A DNA stretch of 64,000 nt from the NCBI GenBank assembly GCA_903813345.2, contig CAIIXF020000002.1, positions 28,091,223 through 28,155,222 on the forward strand, read 5' to 3'. Origin of the DNA: Owenia fusiformis. Lineage: Eukaryota; Annelida; Polychaeta; Sabellida; Oweniidae. The notes under the pieces are model-generated. The model was not told the origin of the DNA, ran no database searches, and was given only the letters and a program-made list of their open reading frames with translations. Made by a program: the position numbers and the translations under genes. Positions 1 through 12,635 of this stretch are shown here, piece by piece (position 1 is the stretch's first letter; each line of letters starts with the position of its first letter).

Positions 1-82
1 TCAGCTCTAGAACTTCATACCATGTAACATGTGTAAAAATTTGAAGCAAATCCGTTTTCCTGGAATCGTGATGACAAGAAAG

Positions 83-148
83 TGAGACGCCGCCCGCCCC
101 CCCGCCCGCCCGCCGCCCGCCCGCCGCCCGCCCGCCGCCCGTCCGTCA
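83..148. repeat. GC-rich simple repeat
   Basis: Imperfect tandem repeat of CCGCC/CGCC units in otherwise AT-rich DNA. The base composition is sharply different from the flanks. The minus-strand reading frame across it (Arg/Ala/Gly repeats) is low-complexity and not taken as coding. Confidence 0.9.
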
Positions 149-1072
149 AGGTGACGACAATATCGTACCTTTTTAGGTACGATAAAAAATAAAGGCAATG
201 AGAGTAAATTTATATGTTGGCTTTGGATAATGTTGGGAGGCCAACTGTTGGCAGTGAGGGTATATTGTCTAAATTTCTTTTGGACGATGCAAGTGGATAT
301 GATCAAATCTAGGTGTAATGAGGTAAATGTCAATGACATAATAATAGATGATGCAAGGAGGTTGTAATGAGGTAATGAGGATTTGGATATTGTAGGGAGG
401 TCAACTTTAGGGAATGGGAACAATGTAGGTAGGTCAACTGTTCCTAGCTTATATGTTGGGTACGTTTACGCTTACAACTCGGGACGGTCAATAGGTAGAA
501 ATTGACTTCCGTCAACCTCCGTATCCACCCAAAGCAATGATGTGATATATAAAGCATTAATTATAATGTGCTACTGTAATGGTGGCTAAAGGTAACGCGG
601 TTAATAAAAATATGTCTGACAAAATGCTCAAGATTTGGAACTAGCAATATGAGGAATACACATTCCACATTTATAAAATATTTATAGAACATAAAATTCT
701 CCACAGAATGGTAAATGCTATCCCTACCATATTTGATGATCTCTTTCGCCGAATGGATACCAGGGATGGATACTGAGTTGAAAAGCTTAGTGATTTACAG
801 TCCGTTGATGTGGCTTCGATATCATAAATTACCATGGATATGTGTCTGGACCGTGTCACCTTTAGCCACCATGTTCCGGCAATGGTGTCTTCCTATGTAT
901 GCAGTCGTAATGATGGACTGTGGTAATGAGGGCAGGTTTCGACGACAACGAACAGTTATAATTGAATGTTCGTATGTCATGAAACCTGGCAAAATGTACC
1001 ACTTCATTTCATTTCCTTGAAAGTGTTATCCTTTGTACAATGTGTTATCCATACTTACTACAGTCTCAGCTG
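149..1072. other. Gene-free stretch
   Basis: No exon-like ORF, RNA gene or clear repeat structure is visible. Short ORFs on both strands lack splice-site context or recognisable protein sequence. Confidence 0.5.
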
Positions 1073-1205
1073 CAGCCCTTATGGCTCAGTGGTAGAACAT
1101 TGGACTCTAAAGTGGTTTGATTCTCACACGGGGCATCGAATTTAGCACACACCCTTTCTTGTCTAGTATCTGGCTTGTTGCAGTGCAGCTCCCTGGACAA
1201 TCTTC
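1073..1205 (+). mobile_element. tRNA-derived SINE, family A
   Basis: The head resembles a tRNA: a box-A-like GGCTCAGTGGTAGA is followed about 30 bases later by a box-B-like GGTTTGATTCT. The body after the head contains TTAGCACAC, CCCTTTC and GTCTAGTATCTG. The same body follows a different tRNA-like head on the minus strand near 7.4 kb, so this is a dispersed SINE and not a tRNA gene. The head does not close into an acceptor stem. Confidence 0.65.
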
Positions 1206-3779
1206 TATATGGCGAAAATAAGAAACAAGACTATCGTGGAAAAACATCAAATATTAAATCGTCAAATATGGCCTAGATATATGTAACGTTGAAAAACAGA
1301 ACTGTGAAGAAATGGTATGACTTTATGATTGTAATGGCTACTGAGTAAAAACAATGCTTCATAATTGATAGTGTATCATAAGAAAATAATTTTCCGTACG
1401 AGTTATACTTTTATTCATTGGTGATTTTTGAATCTTGGACTTATTCGCTCGGCTCTCTCGTGACATATATAATTGTGGATGTCTGGAGCATCTGATATTG
1501 TAATAAATCAGGCAAAGATTTGAAGGAATTAATTTGGAATCATCATACCCATTTTCATAGTTTGATTTGTGACTTTTAAAAGAGAGCTTCAACTACATAG
1601 TTAGTACTAGGCCCTATTTCTCTGTGAAGAATTATCGCAAACTCGGCATTTTTGATAGTATATATGTATGGCATTGGTCGGATGGGCGCCATAAATGTAT
1701 GCCATATTCCGCGTAACACATGTAGCTTTACTGTACTTCCATAACACCTATACAAATATCTACAACCACAAAAAATACAGCTCATTAAAATATCTCTTTT
1801 CGCTTATTACAAGACAACTACAGCATCGATAACTCAACCGACAGATTTTATAAATAGAAGAATTTATCATTGTGTACATCAAAAATAAAACCACGCATGC
1901 GTATCACTATTTTTTATGTTTTGTATATAGGGGTATATAATAAATTACCGAAATATCGTGCATGAGTTGAACCAAATTATATTGCTAGAAATATTCTGAA
2001 ACCATGGATCGATATTCGTACACAAGGCGTAACCCGAGATAAATAGAACATTTGTAGGTGCAATTTTGTTGCACAAATATAATATGGGTGAATAGCAGAT
2101 TTGAAATATTATATATCATTACTAATTGTTGTTGGAAATTTATGGTAAATTAATCTGTCTATCGACTAGACGCATTGAAAATACTATATCTAGTAACCCG
2201 GATACATCGCGCAAGACCCTTGTTTTTTATTCGAAATCTTTTAAAAAAAATTTTTTTTGAAGGTTTTTATTGAATTATTATTATTTTTATAGAAGGTTTC
2301 ATGGATTATTATATTGTATAAAGTCGTAATATAAATAAAAGCGTCTAATAAGTATCTTCGATTTAGTATTGAATCAAGTATTGTTTCGATTTAAGGATTT
2401 TAAGCCCAATCCATTCGTATTCAAAATACAGCGATTTTACGTCGTTGCAATATTATAACCCTTCTCCATACTCTGCGTCTCGTAAATGTTTTATCTATTT
2501 AAATAGTTGTCAGTCTAGAAATCTGCATACTTTTTAACTATAGTATATATTTTGTCTCCTAAGCTATTTTGTGAACGAAATTAGACCAAAACACCCCGAG
2601 TCTTTGTTTAAACACTATGAGTTCTAGGTTTAACAACAATATGAAGTACTTTATAACCGCTACGTTCGCGGGGAATGTGCTTCGACTGTGACAATGTTAG
2701 AGATATTATGACAGAAAAGAGAAAATAAACAATAAAACCTGTTTTAATGAACACCCCTCTCTAGTAAACATCACTTCAAGACACATTTTACTTTGACTCC
2801 TGTATAAAATCCCCTCTCTATAGTGAACATATTTTTGTGGCTCCATTGGTGTTGAGTATACTAATCAAGTTGCCATGGTTACCAAAGTCTTATAGTACAA
2901 GTCTTACTGTATATAGATATAAAATTTGGATTACCGTGTTCTTGGACTGCTTAGTAATAAATGCAGATGCTTTTCCAAATTCAAAATAGTTTATAAGAAA
3001 TGAGCTTGCGGACTCAATTCTTTGCATACTCGCTCTCACTGTTTGCGTTCTCGTCATGTTTCTTGTTTTATATTTAATTATTTCTTTAGTAATCCGAATA
3101 GGGCATTCATCAGATTCTGCGGAAATTATCTTCTTTTTCAGGTTTCTCACGAGTCACGACTCTGACTTAGGGGAATGGTCTGTTGTTTCCTTTGACGTTC
3201 TCTAATTTCTGGCGTCTATGACGTTTCTGAGCTCAACGAACTGGTGAACTGGGCATCAGTTTAAAACGGCCAGGCTTTACCCAAGCAATACTTACACGCA
3301 GTGCTTACACGAGACTTGTGCAAGTGAACAACAGCCCCAACAAAACGTGTATTCTGAACCCCCATTTTTAAAGTATTTTGGCCTTTAGCCTAGACCTAGG
3401 AGCACAGTACTAACTATGTGATGAAGCTCTGTTTTAAAAAACAAAAATGGAATTATTGCAATGGGTTCTTTCTGAAACAATAATTATAATCTGGTGTATT
3501 AATTATGGTATCTAATCGACGATTCATCTTCGTCTGGATGTCGTTCGTCGGGTATAATACAGAGTTTGACTAACATACGCAACTGCCCAAAATGAGGAAA
3601 TATCCCAAAGCTGAGAGATGCCACTGTCACATCCGATGACCAATTTTATAAACTTCAAATCATTTGCCATTAAAACTGATCTCAGAATGTTTCATGTTTT
3701 TTTCTGAGTATTCTCATAAAGTTTGGATAACGTATTACTGGAGTTTAGAATTAACGATGTTCAACTGAAATAAACAGTG
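1206..3779. other. Gene-free AT-rich stretch with repeat fragments
   Basis: No coding exon is supported. At about 2735-2880 are phrases typical of the pogo-like MITE family seen elsewhere here (AAACCTGTTTTAATGAACAC, CCCCTCTCTATAGTGAACAT), without clear ends. Near 1567-1600 is a fragment, TTAAAAGAGAGCTTC, of the 10-bp-duplication MITE family described at 7116. Confidence 0.45.
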
Positions 3780-3783
3780 TTAA

Positions 3784-4076
3784 CCTCTTGAATACCCAGA
3801 ATGACGGATATATCTGTCATAAATGAAATCCATTTGGAACCCAGAGCGACAGATATATCTGTCACAGAATTTTTCACTAAAACAGCTCTTACTTTGGCAT
3901 TTTTTATCCAATCTTCACAAATTAGGTTTTAGAATGTATGTAATGGGTCTATGTTTACTATTCTTATGAAATCAAATATCGAACATTGTGTTTTTAGATG
4001 TAAATATCCAGAAAAATAGCAGAAAATGAAAAATGCTCTGGTTTCAAACCCTTTTTAGAGGCTGGTTTTCAAGAGG
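3784..4076. mobile_element. piggyBac-type MITE (TTAA target site)
   Basis: The element is bounded by TTAA on both sides (3780-3783 and 4077-4080). Its ends are inverted repeats: CCTCTTGAA at the left and TTCAAGAGG at the right. Inside are two copies of a short palindromic motif containing GATATATCTGTC. No transposase ORF is present, so it is non-autonomous. TTAA duplication is typical of piggyBac and also of Kolobok elements; the assignment to piggyBac is inferred. Confidence 0.7.
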
Positions 4077-4080
4077 TTAA

Positions 4081-6394
4081 ATGCAATTTCCACGATTTCA
4101 TATTACAGAAATATCGCTAGTTCCTATCAAACATAACCAGTCACGATTATAAGCTCCGCAATTTGTACACGTGCTCCATTCTAAAGCTATACCTTGTAAT
4201 AACTAATAACCCTAACACATAATCGATGATCTAGATAATGCCGATATGTTTCCATTCCTGTTTTTATTCTCCCATTTAACCCGTAAAACATTCTTTACAT
4301 CTTCTAATTGCATATTACTAAAACTAATAAAATCGTCACAACTTGTGGCTTGCTCTATTCAATGATGAGTTTCTGTACCGTTGTGGAATTCTGAACTAGG
4401 GCCTATATCTATTTTTAAAGAGAAGTGACACGATACATTTATAGCGTTGATACAGGTGATTGCAACTGTTTTAGTAAGAAATTAATATTGTATATAGGAG
4501 CCCCTTTAATTTCTCAGTTTTCTTCCATGTGCTTTTGAGGAGGCCTACATTTTACCCACGAATCATTGATTTTAATGCATACACGCCTCTCTGCTTTCAA
4601 TCCAGGACATAATTAACATTACAACATTTTACGCTTACACTATAACGTTCTTAGGTTGTTCAAAATTGATTTTAGCATTAAGATCGAGTTCATTTAATAC
4701 TTCAGTATTGATTTTTATCACACTACTACGTTTTTCCATTTCACTTTATGAAAAATCGATTCGCATATTAGAAGACTGAGATACATTTTGTGGGGTTTCG
4801 TGTTTCTTCTTTAAAATCGATTAATTTGAATGTTATAATTATGTGATTTAGAAAACGTACCATTCGCTGTCGTTCCACAAATATTTTTTCTTGAAAACCC
4901 CCAAATTTGAATATGTTCAATTCTGTTGTATTATTTCGAAATTACATATTCTTTAATATACATATAAGACATTTTGTCTAATTTATTACAAATTACAATT
5001 ACTATCACATACCGTTTTGTTATATTTCATATGTGGGTATATCATATATGTTTTCTAGCTAATATTTTCCCAGTTTTTCCCATTGATTATCTCTTAAGTA
5101 AAACAGATATTTCAATATCTTACCTCTGGAGTACTCTTCCAGTCCTCACATGATTTGATGAATTTATGAAACGTGTTCGCCGTTCGGTGATGTATTGCAT
5201 ACCACCGATTATTAAGTTAATAAATGTTAAAATGAACGAAATGCTGGCAATTAATGCTCACGACCATTGTTGAAAAGTAAATAGTCAGCCACTAATAATC
5301 TCTCAGTTTATAGATGATGTTGAAGTGTGATGTTTGTACAACTGTATGAAATAACGTTTTTAATTCACCAATGAGAGTTAAACACATTGGCTTATCTTAT
5401 TTAATAATAGCTGCGTTTTACGTTCAGCTTAAAGTTAGCTGCAAGCACGCAATAACTGAATAACGTATGATACGTGAAAGGAAGAAATTGATACATTTTG
5501 CCGACCGCCTTCAAGCGTGTTACTTATTCGTATATCATTATTGTACCTCTAGAGTTCTAACGCATATTGAATTGCTTGGTATAATGAACTATATAGAAGT
5601 CCTTGACGTGTTACTATTGTTGAACTCAGCATGATCGTGAACCTGTTGTCCCACTTAGGCCGGGTAGGATCACCGTTCGCAACCGTGTGAATACTTTGGG
5701 GCAGACGGGCGGGGCACGGGATGGATGCACGGTGGGCAAAAGAAATAGTTTTACAGTAAGGTACCCCTCATCACACAAAAATCCAAAAAATAACGAAAAA
5801 GACTAAATATTCTGTACGCATTCCGTGCATTCCGTACGCATTCTGTACGCATTCGCTGCATTCCGTGGGATGAATCCTTAACATTTTACTCCATTAAGTT
5901 ACAGTTTATTACTTCATATCTAGACTTTTAATCAGTCATTTCATGAATTTATGTTTACAGATCATCAATATACAAATCTTGATATTTTACCCCAAGTTAT
6001 ATCATTTCAAACATTGTCTCATGATAAACTCTGGACACTTACCCGAAGCTAACCTATATCAGTTTCATACATTCAGTTGAAATAAATATTTGTAACAATC
6101 TTGCATAAAAGTGAAACGCGCCTGAAATCTATTGTCTTAGTGGGGTTTATCAATAGTTCTCCTGGAAAAATATTAAAAAATGTTGCCATGGTTACCATTC
6201 TTACCTGTAGAGCACTAAATTAAATGTCACCTTTGTACAAGCTACTAAACAGCGTATTTAATGAATTGACGTAGATATATCAAATGTTTCACTATTTCTA
6301 GGGATAATATGACGACTTCATTTGTGAAATTGAATAAGTTTAATCTGAAACATAGGATCAAATCATATGCTTAGGATTGATGTGAAAAAAGTCA
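4081..6394. other. Gene-free stretch
   Basis: AT-rich DNA with no supported exon. Around 5815-5870 is a short direct repetition of GCATTCCGTAC/GCATTCTGTAC. Nothing else structured is seen. Confidence 0.45.
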
Positions 6395-6472
6395 CTCCAC
6401 TTCGGTAGGAATTGAACCCACAGCCTCCCGATTCCATGTCGGAAGCTCTACCGCTACAGAGCAATTAACCCT
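6395..6472 (-). repeat. tRNA-like sequence (SINE head or tRNA pseudogene)
   Basis: Read on the minus strand there is a box-A-like TAGCGGTAGAGC and a box B GGTTCAATTCC spaced as in a tRNA. The acceptor arms do not pair and the anticodon loop lacks the usual U33. It is therefore listed as a tRNA-derived repeat and not as a functional tRNA. Confidence 0.5.
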
Positions 6473-7115
6473 TTCCCGACGTGAATATACGAGGAAAATG
6501 TTGGCCTGGTGACGGATAAGTAAGAGCGGTTTTTAGATCAAAGCGGGAAATGACATATACCATGAGACCTATACTTTACATTTTATCAGTAAAATACAAT
6601 TTTTAATAAGCATTATCACATGTCAACTACTTGTCAAAATTTGGTGTAAAAATACTGAATAGAACTGGAGATATTGCCATTTCATTGATGTATGAAAATA
6701 AAAATAGCGGTGCCAAAAGGAGCCTATCGTCCTATCGTCGTTCATGATTTCAAGCCATTTGTTCGGAAATTGTAACCCAAACCAAGGTTCCCTTTAACAA
6801 ATTAAACTACAGCGAACTACAGGGTGATCCAAATAGACCCTTGATAACGTCGAAACTATACAGTATCAATTCCATCTTTGCGTGCTTCATCTCCAATTTA
6901 CGTTTATATCCAAAGAACATGTGTTTCTATAGATTTATTATCTAAAATATGACATATTTACAAAACTTTTTGGCATGGGGAGACGGCTATCTGTCGATGA
7001 GGTGCAAATCCCAATGTATTAAAAGGACAACAGAAACTGTATGGGACTTTACAGACTTTCATTAATTTTACTTCGCTATCAGATCGTCATTTAGTTTACG
7101 TTTTCTACATGGCAT

Positions 7116-7195
7116 ACCCTTTGCATTCGTTTGACTTCACTTCTTAAAAGAGAGCTTCGTCTTCTGTAGTCTAACTAGACTCTGCACGCAGGGTA
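7116..7195. mobile_element. Short MITE with 10-bp target duplication (family M10)
   Basis: The 80-bp element starts ACCCTTTGCATTCG and ends TGCACGCAGGGTA. It is flanked by TACATGGCAT (7106-7115) and TACGTGGCAT (7196-7205), a 10-bp duplication with one mismatch. It is an internally deleted form of the 377-bp copy at 19946-20322; a near-identical 77-bp copy lies at 26362-26438. The duplication length is closest to Mutator-like elements (9-11 bp), which is an inference from length only. Confidence 0.8.
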
Positions 7196-7384
7196 TACGT
7201 GGCATCTACTTTGTTAAAAATATGGAAATCGCCACATTAGTGTCTGTTTCATCTTCTGAACTGAACTGAACTGAACATGAAAATTACACTTTGTTAATTG
7301 TTAAAGTAATACTTTGTCACATACATATTGTTGAAAAAGCACTAGAAAAAAGGCCCTTCATACTTGATTTCTTAAGATGCTTAC

Positions 7385-7560
7385 AGGGGATGCATGTCTG
7401 TGGTAGTGTACCGACCCTGGGGACACTCGTCCGGGGAGATGTAGTGTAACGAGGCAGATACTAGACCTGAAAGGGAGTGTGCTAAATCCAATACCCCATG
7501 CGGGAATTGAACCCAGGACCTTCCGCTCACGACTGACGCTCTTCCACTTTAGCTAAAGAA
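7385..7560 (-). mobile_element. tRNA-derived SINE, family A, reverse orientation
   Basis: On the minus strand, a tRNA-like head with box B GGTTCAATTCCC is followed by TTTAGCACACTCCCTTTC and GTCTAGTATCTG, matching the body of the SINE at 1073-1205. The head differs from that copy, so the two may have captured or diverged in their tRNA part. Confidence 0.65.
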
Positions 7561-10068
7561 GCTAGTCGCTTCAACCTAGACTGTAGTAGCGACTTGCTAT
7601 CGAGGGTCATTAAAATAGTCTGCACAATATCAGATGGCAAGAAGTGGCATTTTATGGGTGATTATGCTTACAAATTGATTTTTATATAGTTGTGGTTTAC
7701 AAGTATTTCATCTTGATTCACAAGGTTTACAGATGGTATACTGTTTGATAAGATAATCACTTGAAGATACATATCAGCGTTCAAATTGATAATGTTACTT
7801 TTATTGCAAAACTAAAATGTAATCCATAACAGGATCAACTTTAATCAAAGGATCTTACAGTACAATTTCGAAGAATGAAACAGTTTTTGGCGCAGAATTC
7901 GTATCTTTAATACTATACTGAAAAGTGAAAATTGATATTGTTGGTTTGCACTACGTATTGGTTCGCATATGAGTGTCATTAGATTTTTATAATTGATAAC
8001 ATTTGGGTAATACGTTCAGATAATAATCTTTGGATTTGGAATCGTCAAAGTTGGTGGATGGTCATTCATTCATTAGATCGCAATTATGAATTGGCTTTCT
8101 AACACTGGTTTGAGTTAGCGAATGTTGTATGAAAATCGTGCGTGGTTCATAATTTTAGTTTATAGGTGATTGATGACATGAATTGTTTCATTATGTAAAA
8201 GAATCGCAAAATCACAAACTATACAAGTTGATCAGGAATACCATTTGCCAGGCGTCCGAAGGGGGGCTTTTCCCGAGGATTTCGTTCTACTCGTGGTGCT
8301 GAAGAGACTATCGGGACAGTACAATGTGCTCTGGCGGAAGAGATGGATAATCTAGACTTTAAGTTCAAGCTATGATGATAAAGCTTGTTCAGATGTAGTA
8401 GTAACCCCCCCCCCGTTGGAAAATAAGGAAGCCTCTGAATACATACATCATGAACAACATCGTTGATATAAAATTTTCAATTTCACAACGTTTGCTTTCG
8501 TACAGTCGTGGATGTCATATTAATCGATACAATCGCTTAGAATAACGACTATATATTTACGACCATTATGCTATATTTTATGGCGATTATTTAAATAAAT
8601 GGTTTGTTCAACTGTATATGACTAAATGGCACAATTGCTTCATCTACAGCTGTGTACATAGGTTTCTATTCTAAAAACTAGCAAATAACAAAAAACATGA
8701 ATAGTAATGCAGAAATAGACAATTGCTTTCAACTAAAAATGGATTATATCATTCATCTATTTCCTCTGGTGGGAAGAAGTTCAATACGTTTATTCTGAGA
8801 ATCAGATTTGAGTTTCGATATTCCAACTTTTAATTGAAAGTGACTAAGAATTAATGATATAATGACTTGCGACTTACTTATTGATCACCCTCGTATGTCA
8901 TATCATGAATGACGTTATCGGCGAAAAATCATTCTTATACTTATCACACCTCTCTGTCTTCAACCAGAAATATGTGTGAAGCTAATAAAAGGCCATGATT
9001 TCTCATGATGGCGAAAAATAATGCATGTAGTACACGTACTAGCCCTGGAGATATACCCTACCTCATCTTCTCTCGTATCATATTATTATTTCATCGGAGG
9101 AAATAATAACGCGTGCCAAACGCCGGGTGAATGCTCTGAACCAGCCCCCGAACCATACCGAGGAAATATGATATAGTGTGATGTAAGTGAAAGTATTGCA
9201 GAGAAAGCGAACGATAAATAAAATAAGAAATCTAGCCCTTTAATTATGATTTAACCATGAAACAAGAAATTACATCTATAGAACAAGAAATTCGTATATT
9301 CAAAACTATTTTGTAAACTGTATGTGAAATTGCAGCAATCTATATGTGTAATCTCGTAAGGTTTGATTGTAGCTCAGAAGCAGCGACGACATTTGTCCTG
9401 TTTCTGCCAAATAACAAAATAAATATGTATGAATTCATGGAATTTAATGATTATCAGAGAATAAATCATTGTCTTGGTGGCTAGTAAGATTAGCCAAAAT
9501 CTCAAAATTTGAAAACAGTAGAATTAAGACATGATTTTAACTTGCAGAAAACCTATAAACAAAGAAAGCCTTTCCAAGACATGTTTTCAAGAAACTAAAT
9601 ATAAAATGAACCGATGCAAGTGCAACACCTTTAAAATGGAACATTTATTGACGTTAACATTAATGGTCTTACATTTTTCAGGTTTTGCTGCGTTTTTATC
9701 AATAGCTCAAACAATAGGCGTATACAAGATTCACACAATAGGCGTATGCAAGATTCACGCCATGTACGCAACATGCTTTTTAAAAGCAGCTAAGCCCACC
9801 CCTCCTCTTGCCCACATGGTTGAAACTGATTAAATAAAACAGACGGGCGAGGCAAAAAGTAGGATAGGCATATGCCTCACCAAGATGTTACTGAAATTTA
9901 TTATCTCGGATGTTTTTATGTAGTGTCATACTTCATTTCGCAGTGTTAAAACATTATTTTCAATGACGATTAAACATATTTAGATATGATTAGATTAATT
10001 TTTACGTAGGTGATATTCCTTAAAAGTATAAAAGTGGTATAACTTTAAATCATTCAATGTCGGGAATT
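7561..10068. other. Gene-free stretch with a mariner end fragment
   Basis: No exon is supported. At 8873-8896 the sequence ACTTATTGATCACCCTCGTA matches the terminal inverted repeat of the mariner at 27832-28942, apart from one base, and is read as a solo end left by a decayed copy. The small ORF at 9531-9833 shows no family resemblance and repeats an IGVxKIH phrase; it is not called. Confidence 0.45.
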
Positions 10069-10135
10069 ACCCTTTGCCTTTGTTCGACTTCTTAAAAGAG
10101 AGCTTCATCTTCGGTAGTTTGTAACTAGACTCTAG
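10069..10135. mobile_element. Degraded M10 MITE copy
   Basis: Begins ACCCTTTGCCTTTGTTCGAC, carries CTTAAAAGAGAGCTTC and GTAACTAGACTCT like the intact copies, but the right terminus is lost. Target duplication cannot be recognised. Confidence 0.6.
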
Positions 10136-10379
10136 TTACATAGGTGATAATATTCCTCGGAAAATATCATTGACCCTAGATGTAATATGCAATCCCTCCA
10201 AGTAAATAACATCGATGTCCAAGCATAAAAGTCATATTCAATCCCGACTGAACCTGTTTATTCCATAAAGAATTTGTCGGACACTTACCGGGGACACAAC
10301 TAATATGAATCTTCCCCCAATCGATACAAATACGAGTTTTTAGTCAATTTTATTTTCAGCTTGAAAATATCCGTCTGAA

Positions 10380-10515
10380 AAATTCCTGGTGACCCGACCA
10401 TTAAGAGTCAATATTCCCAAATCAATGCTATTTCCGAAATCAATACGATTTCCCCAATCGATACGATTTTCCCAATCGATACGATTTCCGAAATCAATAT
10501 GATTTTCCCAGTCAA
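10380..10515. repeat. Short tandem repeat, about 19-20 bp unit
   Basis: Repetition of a CAATCGATACGATTTCCC-like unit in several variants (CGAAATCAATAC, CCAATCGATACG). Related phrases begin near 10315. Low-copy, diverged array. Confidence 0.6.
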
Positions 10516-12635
10516 TTCAGTTTAAAATTAATCTTAGAGATCGAGTTATTTGTTACAATCCAGGATATGCATATCTACATGATCTATATGGTTTCAAAAT
10601 ATATATAATCTAACTTGATATACGGGTATTACTATGTTATCTCATACTAGCTCTTCGTCATGAAATCGAGACACTAAAATGGGGAAATCAAACCAAAGAA
10701 GAGCATTGGCGCCAGGCTTAATAAATTACGTTGTAACATGATCGAAAGTCTCTCTCGTTACTCGATATCTGTTATTTCTATTTTATTCTTACTCCCATTG
10801 AAATAAAAGCAATGGACTAATTCCAAGAAACAATTGTTAGTAAATTGGCATACCAAAATGGCTGGCGTGTATTTCCATGAAAAAGCGATGTCTTCTTACT
10901 TGAATATAATTCACTTTCGATTCTAAAAATATATTTTCGCATTTTCATAACATAATATACTTACCGAATCGGGCCATAGTTGTAGCTGCAGATCAAGACC
11001 ACAAAAGTCAATCATCAATCAAATCAGAAGTCGCTCCGCTCCCTTTCCACTTACGTTATACTTGACCTCCTTGCTAAATCTGCTGGTTACCAATGTTTTC
11101 CATGCTAAGCCTAGGACACTGTCGGCAAAGAAGAAGTGTCTTCTTTTAAAATATAAGCTGCAGGCATTCTAGGGTAAGCAGTCTAAGCAATAGGCATATG
11201 CCCTCCCCAGTCTACCAAGGCCCGACCATGAAAATGATGTCATAATTCAACTGGACGGGAACTTGTTCTGCTTCCGCTGTTGACAAATCCGAAAGCCCGA
11301 CTGACAAGGAAAGACGCGTCACCGATTGGCGTGTGCACTGAATTTGTACAGCTTCAGCGGTCGAAGCATCATCGATTCATGCTAAACACGATAGATACCA
11401 ATTGCAATAACATGGAATATTATAATAATGCGCTATGAATATTATTTCCTAAGCAAATTAAATATTGCTTTATTTTATCTATAATCATTGTATTCAACAA
11501 GTGTAAAATAATACACGATGAGTCACTTACAGCCGCGTCTATCTATATGCTGAGCAATATTGCTAACATTTCCGTGATCATTCATTTCATTTCCCGAGAA
11601 ACAAACGCCAACGTTTCGCGCTTTCTAAGATAACAAATAAATATTTGCTCTCTGAATAGGCAGAAGATCTGAAGATAGGGCGTAGTTTGAGAACAACTTA
11701 AAAAATCAGGAATGTTTTTTCGAGCTCTATTCATTTTATACGCATGGTGTTAAATACAACAGCGATGTTAAAAGCTACATTTTAAGAGAACTTATAACTT
11801 AATAATAACGTGATGTAAAAGGATAGGAAACCGTCTATTCAAGTAAAATAGGACTCTTGTACATATGGCATTATAACTAATTTGGGCAAAAGGGGTCGAC
11901 GGCCGACAGTCGACAGGGATCTAGCCTAAAAGGGCTTTAACCTTTAATGCTGGGCATTACTTTACTTACTAGTACTTCTTTAGTCCTTAAGGAATAGAGG
12001 CTTAACAAAATGTCCCAAATGTTTTTCCGAATAACTGGTCAAATTTGGCGACTACGTCCATGGGTGTTATTTTGAAATTTACTTAAGATGGAATACCCAT
12101 TGGGAGTTTACGGGGTCGCCTTATTCGTCCGAATACCAATGGTCCGAATCCCATTCGTGCGAATCCCAGTCGTCCAAATCCAGCCTAGAAACGCTTATTT
12201 CTAATATCAAAATAAAGATGCAAGAAACGTGTGAACATGGAATATAACATCCCGTTGATGTGCGATTATTGAATAAAATCGATTCCCCGTTTACGTTTAT
12301 TGAAAATATTACGTTTGGCATTTTTCTTTGCTGTATTAATGGAAAGTCAACGCAAGGCAACGCATATCCCAAATTGTACTCCAAATTGTCACTTTTCCAC
12401 TAAGCATTTCCGAAAAAAGGAATTCCAAATATTTACTTGAAGATTATTGGAGTACTTAAATAAAGCAATATTGGTGCCTCGTTGTATTTTTGGAGACTGG
12501 AAATATTATCGCATTCTTCTAGTTTAATTGCAGACAAGTGGCAACAAAGTCTTTCTAATTTCTATCTTGAATTTCCTTCCTTCCTCGGAAGATAATATAT
12601 CAACAATTTTTAATTTTCGTATCATTAGTTTTCGT
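10516..12635. other. Gene-free stretch
   Basis: No coding exon or RNA gene is supported. A few GAATCCCA/TCGTCC/GTCCGAAT short repeats occur at 12120-12180. Otherwise nothing is recognised. Confidence 0.45.

Noticed and set aside
715-1020. 101-codon plus-strand ORF
   Set aside because: No splice or start context, no family resemblance, and overlapping open frames on the minus strand.
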